From the NCBI GenBank assembly GCA_002435865.1, contig DIWV01000013.1:1-50306 (forward strand): a stretch of DNA of 50,306 nt, read 5' to 3'. The notes beneath the pieces were generated by a model. The model was not told the DNA's origin. It searched no databases and saw only the letters and a list, made by a program, of their open reading frames with translations. Both the position numbers and the translations under genes were made by a program. Positions 33,674 to 42,823 of this stretch are shown piece after piece (within the stretch, counting starts at the first letter, position 1; each line of letters opens with the position of its first letter). Source of the DNA: Cloacimonetes bacterium UBA6097 (lineage in GTDB: Bacteria; Cloacimonadota; Cloacimonadia; Cloacimonadales; Cloacimonadaceae).

Positions 33674-35203
33674 ATGAAGAAGATATTATTGGTCCTGCTT
33701 AGCGCTGTGCTGCTGGGGTTGTCCCGGCTGCCACTATATAGCGGTTGGCTGGCATTTATCGGGTTAATCCCCATGTTATATTATTTTGACAGCGGGAAAC
33801 AGAATTGGAAAGTTCTGTTCAGGGATGCCTTTATCTTCAGTGCTGTTAATCTTGCCTTATGGCTGCACTGGATTTCTGGAGTAACTGCAAGCGGATTTGC
33901 AGGAACAATCCTGCTTTATTCAGTCTATTATTTCATCGCTTTCTGGGCAGTGCAAACAGTCTGGCAGAGATTCCCCAAACTCAGATTCATCGGCTTTATC
34001 CTGGTTTTCATTACTTTGGAATACCTGCAAAACTTCGGAGAACTACGTTTTCCCTGGATAGACTTGGGCTATGCTCTTTCTGATTATACTATTTTAATCC
34101 AGGCTGCCGACATAGGCGGAGTTGCCCTGCTTTCCCTGTTAATTTTACTGATTAATGTTTTTCTATATCAGGTCTTCCATAAGAAATGGGGTTATCTGAT
34201 TGCGGTTGCAGCTTTAATGCTCGTCTGGACAGGTTACGGCTTCTGGTGCTTTAAAACAATAACTTTAGTTAAGAAAGATACAAAAATCACTGTTATGCAG
34301 CCAAGTATTCCTCAGGAAGACAAATGGGAACAGGAAAATTTTGAAGCTCTTTACAACAGATATACCACGCTCACAAAACAGGCAGCCATGGACTCCACCA
34401 GATTGCTTATCTGGCCGGAAGCAGCAATGCCTGCCTATATCCTGCGTGAAAGAAGTTATCTGCCCTTAATCCAGAACCTGTGTGATGATTATAAGATGGA
34501 TATCTTTACAGGTTTTCCCGATGTTTTGCCTGCACCGCCTGAATATCCCGGAGATTCATATTATTACAATGCTGCCACCCTATTTAAACCCAATTCCCCC
34601 TATGACGAACCCTATTATAAGATGATACTTGTGCCCGTGGGAGAAAGAATGCCCTGGCTACACATCTTCCCGTTTTTGTGGAAACTGCAGTTCGGGCAAG
34701 CTAACTGGGAATATGGAAAACAATGCCGCTATTATAATAGTGAAAATGCAGTATTCTCTCCCCAAATCTGTTTTGAAATTGCTTTTGCCAAACTCAACAG
34801 AAAGATGGCTTTCCGCAATCTTGGTGAAGGAAAAGGCGGCGCACCCGATAAGATAGACTTTTTGGTCAATATCACTAACGACGCCTGGTTTGGAAGGTCT
34901 GCGGGACCCTGGGTTCATGGAATGATGACAAAATTCCGGGCAGTGGAAAACCGTATCCAGATTTACAGATGCGCCAATACTGGAATTTCGATGTCCGTTG
35001 ATCCTATGGGGAGGATATTATCGCGGACAAAGATGTTTGATATTACTCTGCTAAAGGCACCTCTCTATACATGCTTAAAAATACCATTCAATTATTTTGC
35101 TTTTATCTGGACAAGAATTGTCAGTGTTATAGCTTTAGTTTTAATTATTATTGCACTGATTTACAGAAAAAAACCAATCCTCAAAAACAGAGGACAAAAA
35201 TGA
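33674..35203 (+). CDS. lnt: Apolipoprotein N-acyltransferase
   Basis: Lnt adds the third acyl chain to lipoproteins in the inner membrane. The 509-residue protein has about six N-terminal membrane helices, a periplasmic nitrilase-like domain (about 205-470) and a final helix. The catalytic triad is visible as E249 (LIWPEAAMP), K316 (YKMILVPVGE) and C366 (PQICFEIAF), followed by LVNITNDAWFGRSAGPWVH. Its stop overlaps the start of the merR-type gene (ATGA). Confidence 0.93.
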   Translation: MKKILLVLLSAVLLGLSRLPLYSGWLAFIGLIPMLYYFDSGKQNWKVLFRDAFIFSAVNLALWLHWISGVTASGFAGTILLYSVYYFIAFWAVQTVWQRFPKLRFIGFILVFITLEYLQNFGELRFPWIDLGYALSDYTILIQAADIGGVALLSLLILLINVFLYQVFHKKWGYLIAVAALMLVWTGYGFWCFKTITLVKKDTKITVMQPSIPQEDKWEQENFEALYNRYTTLTKQAAMDSTRLLIWPEAAMPAYILRERSYLPLIQNLCDDYKMDIFTGFPDVLPAPPEYPGDSYYYNAATLFKPNSPYDEPYYKMILVPVGERMPWLHIFPFLWKLQFGQANWEYGKQCRYYNSENAVFSPQICFEIAFAKLNRKMAFRNLGEGKGGAPDKIDFLVNITNDAWFGRSAGPWVHGMMTKFRAVENRIQIYRCANTGISMSVDPMGRILSRTKMFDITLLKAPLYTCLKIPFNYFAFIWTRIVSVIALVLIIIALIYRKKPILKNRGQK

Positions 35204-35598
35204 AGAAATTCTATTACACTATTGGAGAAGTAAGCAACCTGCTGGATTTAAAGCCATACGTTATCCGCTATTGGGAGACAGAATTTTCCCAGTTAAAACC
35301 CAGAAAAGACCATGGACGAAACCGGCAGTTTACGGAAGAGCACATAGAATTACTCAAAAAAATAAAGGACATGCTCTATAATCAGAAATTCACAATTGAG
35401 GGTGCACGTCAGAAATTAAAAAGGGACAAAAAGGCACCTGAACAACTTGAAATTGACCTTTTTGCTGAAGCTCCAGCACAGGAAAAGCCTGCTCTTTCCA
35501 AAACAGACAAAGCTCAGCTTGTGAGTGAACTTACCGACATAAAAAAACTTGTTAACGGTTTCATTCAAAAACTCAAAAACATCCAGTCGGAGAAATAA
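35200..35598 (+). CDS. MerR-family transcriptional regulator
   Basis: From the ATG at 35200 the product is 132 residues. The MerR winged-helix domain is residues 3-72: YYTIGEVSNLLDLKPYVIRY, WETEFSQLKP and GRNRQFTEEHIELLKKI. A short Pro/Ala linker and a predicted C-terminal dimerisation helix follow. There is no Cys-based metal site. I chose this start because it overlaps the lnt stop as ATGA and begins with the canonical MerR N terminus; a longer frame from 35071 lies inside lnt. Small MerR proteins of this kind are often near translation or cell-division genes. Confidence 0.9.
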   Translation: MKKFYYTIGEVSNLLDLKPYVIRYWETEFSQLKPRKDHGRNRQFTEEHIELLKKIKDMLYNQKFTIEGARQKLKRDKKAPEQLEIDLFAEAPAQEKPALSKTDKAQLVSELTDIKKLVNGFIQKLKNIQSEK

Positions 35599-36449
35599 TG
35601 ACTTTCCAGAATATCATCCTGACTTTACAGAATTACTGGGCTGAGCAAGGCTGCAACATTGTTCAGCCTTATGATATAGAAATGGGTGCAGGCACATTTC
35701 ATCCTGCTACTTTTTTTGGGGCACTGGGTAAAAAACCAGTGTCAGTTGCTTATTCACAAGCTTGCCGCAGACCTAAAGACGGACGTTATGGAGAAAATCC
35801 TAACCGCCTGCAGCATTATTACCAGTTTCAGGTTATTATCAAACCTTCTCCGGATGATATCCAGAATCTTTATTTGAAGAGCCTTATAGCAATTGGAATT
35901 GATATTGATAAACACGATATCCGCTTTGTGGAAGACGATTGGGAATCACCGACTTTAGGAGCCTGGGGACTTGGTTGGGAAGTCTGGCTTGACGGAATGG
36001 AAATCAGCCAGTTTACTTATTTTCAGCAGGTTGGCAGTGTTGACGTGATACCTATAAGTGTAGAACTTACATATGGACTGGAACGTCTTGCGATGTATAT
36101 CCAGAACGTGGACGATTATCGTTTGTTGAAATGGAATGATACAACTCTGTACGAAGAACTGTTTTTTGACAGGGAAGTGGAATATTCAAGATATAATTTT
36201 GAAGGTGCAAATACGTCCATGTTGTTTGACAAATTTACCAAAAGTGAAAAAGAAAGCCAGGAACTTATTGCCCAAAAACTGGTTTATCCCGCTTATGATG
36301 AACTTCTGCATTGCTCTCATTGCTTTAATCTATTGGATGCCAGAGGTGTAATCAGCGTTACTGAAAGAGCAGCTTATATTGGCCGCATTCGTAATCTCGC
36401 AAGACAATGCGCCACTGCTTACTTGGAAAAATACGGTTCTAAGGAATAA
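35598..36449 (+). CDS. glyQ: Glycyl-tRNA synthetase alpha subunit
   Basis: The 283-residue product is a typical alpha subunit of the bacterial alpha2-beta2 glycyl-tRNA synthetase, with ILTLQNYWAEQGCNIVQPYD, EMGAGTFHPATFF, ACRRPKDGRYGENPNRLQHY and LTYGLERLAMYIQ. It carries the class II catalytic core that activates glycine. The start overlaps the merR stop (TAATG). The beta subunit gene glyS, usually the next gene, is absent; an unrelated gene follows after 95 bases. Confidence 0.95.
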   Translation: MTFQNIILTLQNYWAEQGCNIVQPYDIEMGAGTFHPATFFGALGKKPVSVAYSQACRRPKDGRYGENPNRLQHYYQFQVIIKPSPDDIQNLYLKSLIAIGIDIDKHDIRFVEDDWESPTLGAWGLGWEVWLDGMEISQFTYFQQVGSVDVIPISVELTYGLERLAMYIQNVDDYRLLKWNDTTLYEELFFDREVEYSRYNFEGANTSMLFDKFTKSEKESQELIAQKLVYPAYDELLHCSHCFNLLDARGVISVTERAAYIGRIRNLARQCATAYLEKYGSKE

Positions 36450-36544
36450 ACTTTTACTTGAAAACTTGTCTGTTCCCTGTTTGAATGGAGAGATTATCAT
36501 GGGTTTTCTCTAATGTGCAAATGGGATTTGACTAAGGAGATATT

Positions 36545-37210
36545 ATGAAAAAAATTGATTGGCAAATGATTACGCCTCAAATCAGGGAAATCTTTCCATC
36601 TGTAATTCAAATCGTTTCTTATAGCAGAAACCGGTGGATGCTGGTCTTTCCCAATGAAGCAGATAACTTTCTAAGTACATTTAATCCTCTGGTCAAATTA
36701 ATCAAAAAGCATAAACTTAACATTCCTTTGATTGTGAGCGAGCAGTTTATTCAAACCTCACTGGACAGCTATCCTCTGGAATTTCTGGATATTCAGAGTG
36801 ATTATACCATTCTTTATGCTGCTGAAGATGTGGTTTTGAAACTCAAATTTGATAAGGTTGATGTGCGCCTGCAAATTGAGCGCGAACTTAAAAGTAAATG
36901 GCTGCTGACCAGATTAACTGCGCTTCAGTTCAATCATAAATCAAAGCATTTGTATAGCGTTTTACAGGATTCATTTACTTCTTTGATTCCGGTATTCAAG
37001 GGTTTCTGCTTTCTGAGTGGAGTCAGTATAAACAGAGAGCAGGATAAACTTTTGGATTGTGTAGAGGAAATCCTACATACAGATGTTAAGATATTCAGAT
37101 ATTTAGCCAATCAAAAAAAGGCTCCTTCTCACCTGCTTATCAACAATCTGTTCAACGATTATATCCGTGTTATCAATGTATGTATAGATAAAATAGATAC
37201 CTGGAAGTAA
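36545..37210 (+). CDS. Conserved-looking hypothetical protein
   Basis: The 221-residue soluble protein has no signal peptide or membrane helix. I do not recognise it with confidence. The middle (YPLEFLDIQSDYTILYAAED ... VRLQIERELKSKWLLTRL) recalls C-terminal parts of some nucleotidyltransferase-fold proteins, but the GS/DxD active-site motif is not visible. A good ribosome site (AAGGAGATATTATG) supports the start. It stops 2 bases before the next gene, so it is probably in one operon with the amidohydrolase and the histidine kinase. Confidence 0.6.
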   Translation: MKKIDWQMITPQIREIFPSVIQIVSYSRNRWMLVFPNEADNFLSTFNPLVKLIKKHKLNIPLIVSEQFIQTSLDSYPLEFLDIQSDYTILYAAEDVVLKLKFDKVDVRLQIERELKSKWLLTRLTALQFNHKSKHLYSVLQDSFTSLIPVFKGFCFLSGVSINREQDKLLDCVEEILHTDVKIFRYLANQKKAPSHLLINNLFNDYIRVINVCIDKIDTWK

Positions 37211-37212
37211 CC

Positions 37213-37989
37213 ATGATCAGAAGCAACATCGAATTCCTCAACGAAGACTATCCTGTTCTGGCTTTGGCTATTCATAACGGACATGAAATGCACTCTGATC
37301 TTATTCAGATGTGCGGAATCACTGAAGCAGACAGATTGCGTGAAGAAGACCCATATACAGAGATTTTCGCTAATGCTTACCCAAACAAAATTGTTGTATA
37401 CACAAGCCGCTTTACTGTTGATTTAAATCGCAGACGTGAGCAGGCAATATATCAGAATCCGGAAGACTGTTGGGGGTTGCAGGCAAGACTGGCACCACTT
37501 CCCGATAGCCTTGTGACAGATCTGTTGCGTGATTATGGACAGTGGTATTCTCTATTGACTTTTTCTATAAAGAGATTGTTGGATAAAAATCCTTTTTTAC
37601 TTGTTTTGGATTTACATTCATATAACCACAGAAGACAGGGTGAAAATGCTCCTGCAGATTCGCAGAATGATAATCCTGATATAATTCTGGGCAGAAATAA
37701 TATGCCCATCGAGTTTTATCCCTGGGTGGAAAAACTCAGAGCGCAAATTGATAAGAAAGATGTGTCGGGTAGGATTCTGGACTGTAGGATCGATGTCAAG
37801 TTTACCGGTGGCTGGCTCTGCAGATGGCTTCATCAGACTTTTCCATATCAAGTGTTGTGTTTGGCTGTGGAGTTTAAAAAGATTTTTATGAATGAATGGA
37901 CCGGTGAACTGGACAAAGAAATGCAGGATACCTTATCCAACATTCTATATCAGGCAGTGGAACACTGCAGGCAGGAACTCGTAAAATAA
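37213..37989 (+). CDS. N-formylglutamate amidohydrolase-family protein
   Basis: The 258-residue protein matches the FGase family: ALAIHNGHEM, REEDPYTEIFA, SRFTVDLNRRREQAIY and LVLDLHSYNHRR, which supply the metal-binding Glu/His and substrate-binding Arg residues. The family hydrolyses N-formylglutamate (end of histidine breakdown) or related N-acyl amino acids. No histidine-degradation genes are nearby, so the substrate is open. It lies 2 bases after the unknown gene and 1 base before the kinase gene. Confidence 0.8.
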   Translation: MIRSNIEFLNEDYPVLALAIHNGHEMHSDLIQMCGITEADRLREEDPYTEIFANAYPNKIVVYTSRFTVDLNRRREQAIYQNPEDCWGLQARLAPLPDSLVTDLLRDYGQWYSLLTFSIKRLLDKNPFLLVLDLHSYNHRRQGENAPADSQNDNPDIILGRNNMPIEFYPWVEKLRAQIDKKDVSGRILDCRIDVKFTGGWLCRWLHQTFPYQVLCLAVEFKKIFMNEWTGELDKEMQDTLSNILYQAVEHCRQELVK

Positions 37990-37990
37990 T

Positions 37991-40747
37991 ATGTCACAAG
38001 GGACAAAGTTGAGAAAAGACAGAAAAAAAAGGACCATATTCGGCTATTTTGTAATGGCATATCTGCTTGTTGTAATACTCTTTACACTATACAGATATTA
38101 CGATGAAAGCCGTAATCTGGATAATATTATCAAAAGCAAGTTACAAAATGGAGCTGCTATGGTCAAATACGTCATGCCAAGAGATTATTTTGACAAGGCA
38201 GTTAATCAATATTCCATTTCTGAAAGTAATTATAGCGGATACACAGAATTTCTGAGTCATGCTGCCTGGGAAAACCGTTTCAGTTATCTGTATGCATTTA
38301 AGGAAGAGGATGGAAAATTCCATTACATTGCAGCAAGTATGAATAAAAAAGACCTGGGTAGCAATAAAAATAAACATTACTGGTACGAGTACCAGAACGC
38401 TCCCTCCGCACTTATAAAAGCTTTTAAAACTCACAAGGCAACTTATGCAAAAACCAAAGACTCTTCCGGCACATTTTACACTATCTATTATCCCGAATAT
38501 TCACCCTCAGGGCAATTTTACATTTCCTGTGCAGACTATGATTTTCTGGATATAAAAATGTCCCTGAACAGCATTCTTTACAGTGCTGCCCTACAGGCTC
38601 TGACGCTACTTCTGCTGTTGCTTTTAATCTATATAACACTTTCCAGACTGCAAAAACACTATATAAGAAAACTGCAATACAGCAATATTGTCAACGAAGC
38701 ATCTCCAATCGGGGTTATCAGTATCCAACCCGATGGACAGATTGATTATGTAAATCCTGTTTTTGCCAATTTGATTGGACTTCCGATTGAAAGCCTGGAA
38801 GGTCACAACATCCAGGAAGACCTTGGTTTTTATGTGAACGATGAGCTGATTAACAGGATTCGTATCTGTTTACTGCGCCAGATTTCATGGCAGGGTGAAT
38901 TCCTCAACGTATCTTTAAGTGGTGCTGAATATTGGGTGAATGCCATAATTAATTATACCAAGGCAGAAGATGAAGGCAGAGCTATGCTCAATGTTTTTGC
39001 CTCCAATGTTACGATTCAGATGAAATCCAGAATTTCTCTGGGTCAGCATAATAAGGTCCTGAATTATTTATCCCAGGCTATCCATAGCCTTTTGGCTTAT
39101 CCCGATGTGACTAAAACTCTGTATGAAGTTATTTCCAAGTATGGAGAAAACCTGGGAAAAAGCAAAGTCTCAATACTTAAATTCACTAACAATAATTATG
39201 ACATTGTCTCCTCCTGGGTGGATATTGATGAAGCTGATAACAGCATACCTATTAACATGTTCTCTCAGATTAATAAACCTTTGTACACAGATTGGGATGA
39301 TAATCTGAAGAGCGGGAAGTGTGTTGGTGGAGAATCCTATGACTTCCCTATTTCACTTATCACCCTGGCACGCATACAAAATCCCGGAATTTTGAATATA
39401 TGCCCGATTTTCAGTGCAGATAAATATTGGGGATTTATTATCTCTTTACAAACTCAACGAGATGAAATAATAGATGAAGAACTGGAGCAGACTGTTATGT
39501 ATTCCATCGCAGACAGTATAGGAAGTGCATTAAAGCGTAGTGAGATAGACTATGCCCTGCGCCAGTCCAACGATGCTAAAACACGCTTCATGAGCTCTAT
39601 GAGCCATGAAATACGCACTCCGCTCAACGGCGTTATCGGAATGATAAATTTGCTGGAATCAACAGAACTTACAGACGAGCAGAAAGACTTTATTGAAGCT
39701 ATCAAAGTTTCAGGCAGATTGCTTTTAAACCTGATAAATAACATTTTGGATATTTCCAGGATTGAAGCAGGAAAGACCCAGCTTAGAAATGATCCTGTCG
39801 TGCTTGAAAATTGTGTGCAGTCTGCTATAAATGTTGTAAATTATGAGCTGAATGAAAAGAAACTCTTGCTTGATTTATCCTGGGATTCAAAGTTGCCGCT
39901 TGTGATTCAGGCAGATGAAACCCGTCTCAAGCAGGTAATTGTAAATCTTCTGCACAATGCCATTAAGTTTACTGACAGCGGTTCAATAAAAATTACTGTT
40001 GCCAGATTATCCAAAAAGAGCATCCAGTTTTCCATTACTGATACCGGTGTTGGAATGACATCTGAGCAAATTGCCCACATCTTTGAACCTTTTTATCAGA
40101 CAGGACCAATCTCACAAAGATTAAAGGGCACCGGATTGGGACTGGCAATTACTAAACAGCTGATTGAGTTAATGAATGGCGAAATAACTGTGAGAAGTGA
40201 GCCCGGACAGGGAACTGCCATAACATTCACAATTGAAGTTGCTATTCTTGATGATAATGTTGATTATTCAACTGGCATACAAGAAACAGACAAAGCTGCT
40301 GATGAACAGGAAATGTCCTCTCTCAAACCAACCAAAATTGCTGTTCTTCTGGGTAAAGACTTGGATGATAAAATCTTGCAGAACTTTCTCTTAAGTAAGC
40401 GTTACAAGCATCTGACCGCAGAGAACTTAAAGGAATTGAGAGATATTATTCCGGCTGATGATATTAAGATTATTTTTATAAACCTGTCACATCATTGCCT
40501 GAAACAAAAGAATTTCCTGGTTGACCTTAAAAAGACCTATATCGATTTTCCGGAAAAACGCTGGTTGATTATTACCGATAAAACTACCGGTGATTTAATA
40601 GATCCGGAGTTTTCTGAAGGATACGTTTATTGTCTGCCCAAACCCCTGGATTTCAAGCAACTATTATTATATCTGCAAAATGCTATTGTAAAGAATAAGA
40701 ACGGATATCATGATGCTCAGGATGATATGAAGCTGGAAGAACACTGA
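37991..40747 (+). CDS. Hybrid sensor histidine kinase with degenerate receiver
   Basis: The 918-residue protein has a membrane helix (about 15-38), an extracytoplasmic sensor (about 40-190), a second helix (about 192-215), a PAS domain (about 230-345), a GAF-like domain (about 360-510), HisKA with H539 in MSSMSHEIRTPLNG, a HATPase domain (about 640-755: LLHNAIKFTD, DTGVGM, GTGLGLAI) and a receiver-like C terminus (about 775-900). In the receiver the phosphate-accepting Asp appears to be N831 (IIFINLSHH), while the later Lys (LPKPLD) remains. It is therefore probably a pseudo-receiver. No response regulator gene is adjacent. Confidence 0.88.
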   Translation: MSQGTKLRKDRKKRTIFGYFVMAYLLVVILFTLYRYYDESRNLDNIIKSKLQNGAAMVKYVMPRDYFDKAVNQYSISESNYSGYTEFLSHAAWENRFSYLYAFKEEDGKFHYIAASMNKKDLGSNKNKHYWYEYQNAPSALIKAFKTHKATYAKTKDSSGTFYTIYYPEYSPSGQFYISCADYDFLDIKMSLNSILYSAALQALTLLLLLLLIYITLSRLQKHYIRKLQYSNIVNEASPIGVISIQPDGQIDYVNPVFANLIGLPIESLEGHNIQEDLGFYVNDELINRIRICLLRQISWQGEFLNVSLSGAEYWVNAIINYTKAEDEGRAMLNVFASNVTIQMKSRISLGQHNKVLNYLSQAIHSLLAYPDVTKTLYEVISKYGENLGKSKVSILKFTNNNYDIVSSWVDIDEADNSIPINMFSQINKPLYTDWDDNLKSGKCVGGESYDFPISLITLARIQNPGILNICPIFSADKYWGFIISLQTQRDEIIDEELEQTVMYSIADSIGSALKRSEIDYALRQSNDAKTRFMSSMSHEIRTPLNGVIGMINLLESTELTDEQKDFIEAIKVSGRLLLNLINNILDISRIEAGKTQLRNDPVVLENCVQSAINVVNYELNEKKLLLDLSWDSKLPLVIQADETRLKQVIVNLLHNAIKFTDSGSIKITVARLSKKSIQFSITDTGVGMTSEQIAHIFEPFYQTGPISQRLKGTGLGLAITKQLIELMNGEITVRSEPGQGTAITFTIEVAILDDNVDYSTGIQETDKAADEQEMSSLKPTKIAVLLGKDLDDKILQNFLLSKRYKHLTAENLKELRDIIPADDIKIIFINLSHHCLKQKNFLVDLKKTYIDFPEKRWLIITDKTTGDLIDPEFSEGYVYCLPKPLDFKQLLLYLQNAIVKNKNGYHDAQDDMKLEEH

Positions 40748-40752
40748 TTTTA

Positions 40753-42282
40753 TTAAGGCAGCAAGAGCAATTTTGAAATAACGTTTTTCCCTGATTCACC
40801 TTTTATTTTTAAGAGATAAACACCTGCACCTGCAGTTTTTCCCTGCTCGTTTTTTCCATTCCAGAGGTATGAATATCCCTCACTCTGTAAAATTGCAATT
40901 CTTTGTCCCTTGAGATTATATATAACAAGCGATGAAACCATTTTCTGAGAGCTCCGGATAGTTATTTTACTATTTGCCCGGGCAGGATTGGGATATACAC
41001 GTATTCCGGATAAAACCGGTGTCTGTTCTTCATCTTCAACGGCAGTATTATAGGACATCAGTACATTACGGTTAAGATTAAGGTACTGATTCTGGAAAGC
41101 AGGCTGAGTCAGTGTAGCTGTAGACCACAGTATGTTGCCGTTGTCAGGTATATATTGGATTGCCATCATATTGTTATCTTGTCCTGCAGCGCCGCTCAAT
41201 AAAGATATCTGTCTTTTAGCTGTTATAACAGGATTTGCAGTTAAAGAATCCACAATATTGGCATATCTTGTACAGCATACAGGATAAGTAAGCAGCCTGA
41301 AATGGTTTGTGGCTGCCAGATTCATACCCGGCAATAGAGTATTATTACTGACGGTGCGCATCACAGTTCCCAGATTATTGTTGGTTTCTATTACACCTGT
41401 CATAACGGCAGGAATTTCCGAGATTGCATGAATTATAGTGCCGGAGAGCGATAATCCGTCATCCACAGCATCATAAACATCCATAATGTTGTCTACATTA
41501 TCATCATTATAATCACTCATTTCAATTGCATTTCTGATACTTAATAACACAGGATGCAGATTGTTTATCACAGTGGTTGTATTATCGTTACCCATATTCA
41601 GAAATGCGGCTTTACCGGATTCGCTGATAGCTGATAAACCGCCTAACAGTCCCGGATAGGTAAAAGAAATCCATTTCTGTTCATCAAGTTCAGCCGGATG
41701 GGATATGACTAACAAGGGGTTGGCTATCAGAGAACCATCCTGGCTCCAATCCATAAACCTGGTGATAACAACGTTCCCATTTAACAGAGAATCCGACTGT
41801 GTGGATGTGCCCCAGCTTGAAAGAGAGGAACAATGCACTCCTTCCCCTCCTATGGAATTTATGTTGCTGAAATAGGGATAAAAGTCTACCAGACAATTTA
41901 ACAGCAAAAGGTCATCTTTATTGATTTGCCTGTTCAATCCGGTTATATTAATGTTATTGCCCGATGCCAGCATGCCGTTAATAATTCCCTGTGCTTCCTG
42001 ATGATATTTTTGTTCTATTGTAAAACTTGTCAGGTAAAAATTCATAATTGCATTATATATTGTCGTATCACCCATCGCTACAATCTGAAAAATGTATGTA
42101 TTGGCAATCTGCATTATAGGTTGCGACAACAGATAACCCTGTGCATATCCACGCTCCATATGAGTTCCCCAGGTCTGCAAAATCCATTTATCATTAACCT
42201 GAGTCAGTTCTCCATTAACTTGTGCATAAAAACTAACTGCAACAAATAACAAAATAGCCAGAAGAAATATTTGTTTTTTCAT
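40753..42282 (-). CDS. Secreted C45-like acyltransferase/hydrolase with sorting domain
   Basis: The 509-residue protein has a signal peptide (about 1-20), a catalytic-like domain (about 30-410) and a C-terminal sorting domain (RVYPNPARANSKITI, LVIYNLKGQRIAIL, KTAGAGVYLLKIKG). The domain has the shape of peptidase family C45 (penicillin acyltransferase-like, Ntn fold). C151 in GVHCSSLSSWG would be the N-terminal nucleophile after self-cleavage, and an FMDW motif follows about 27 residues later, where C45 enzymes have N/DW. This assignment is moderate. It converges with the kinase gene with a 5-base gap and no visible terminator. GGAGTACCTTATG sets the start. Confidence 0.7.
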   Translation of the reverse strand: MKKQIFLLAILLFVAVSFYAQVNGELTQVNDKWILQTWGTHMERGYAQGYLLSQPIMQIANTYIFQIVAMGDTTIYNAIMNFYLTSFTIEQKYHQEAQGIINGMLASGNNINITGLNRQINKDDLLLLNCLVDFYPYFSNINSIGGEGVHCSSLSSWGTSTQSDSLLNGNVVITRFMDWSQDGSLIANPLLVISHPAELDEQKWISFTYPGLLGGLSAISESGKAAFLNMGNDNTTTVINNLHPVLLSIRNAIEMSDYNDDNVDNIMDVYDAVDDGLSLSGTIIHAISEIPAVMTGVIETNNNLGTVMRTVSNNTLLPGMNLAATNHFRLLTYPVCCTRYANIVDSLTANPVITAKRQISLLSGAAGQDNNMMAIQYIPDNGNILWSTATLTQPAFQNQYLNLNRNVLMSYNTAVEDEEQTPVLSGIRVYPNPARANSKITIRSSQKMVSSLVIYNLKGQRIAILQSEGYSYLWNGKNEQGKTAGAGVYLLKIKGESGKNVISKLLLLP

Positions 42283-42330
42283 AAGGTACTCCGTTTTGCT
42301 TTCCTGAGATAAAAAAAGCTTATGTTACTA

Positions 42331-42358
42331 ATAATATTTAGTTTATCATTCCTGACAA
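42331..42358 (-). promoter_or_regulatory. Putative promoter of the C45-like gene
   Basis: On the minus strand TTGTCA and TATTAT are separated by 16 bases and lie about 50 bases upstream of the ATG at 42282. Confidence 0.45.
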
Positions 42359-42488
42359 GTTTTTTATGAGTTGTTCATCTCCGGTTTCTTAAAAACATAA
42401 TGCATAGGTTATTATAATTAAATTGGTTTAATCAAATGCATTATTTCTAAAAAGGCAGGACACTAGACATTTCCTTTATGAACCAGCA

Positions 42489-42550
42489 GAGATGCACGGG
42501 AGATGTACGGGTGATATACGGGTGTGACCCGTATATCACCCGTACATCTC
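42489..42550. repeat. 11-bp-unit inverted-repeat element C
   Basis: Three tandem 11-base units (GAGATGCACGG, GAGATGTACGG, GTGATATACGG) are followed by TGTGA and then the exact inverted copies of the last two units (42528-42550). The result is a perfect 23-bp stem with a 5-base loop. It lies in the 540-base gap between two divergent secreted-protein genes and has no T-tract. The rest of that gap is AT-rich 5' region with no gene. Confidence 0.85.
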
Positions 42551-42823
42551 TGCCTGATAACCCGAAAATCATAAGAGAAGAAAAAAAGCAAATGGAGAGA
42601 ACGACAGGTCAAGACATATTAAGACAGATAACTATTTGATTGTTAACAAAATTTCATTATAAAAAGGTGTTTTTTTCTTGCCTTATTTATAGCTTCTATA
42701 TATATTGTAATTAAACTAGATAAGTGTCCCCAAATTTTTAAAAGTATTATATTGATTTATCGGCTGAGGTGGCTTGATAAAAGAATTTAGATAACATAAC
42801 GAAAATAATTTGCGAGGTGATTT

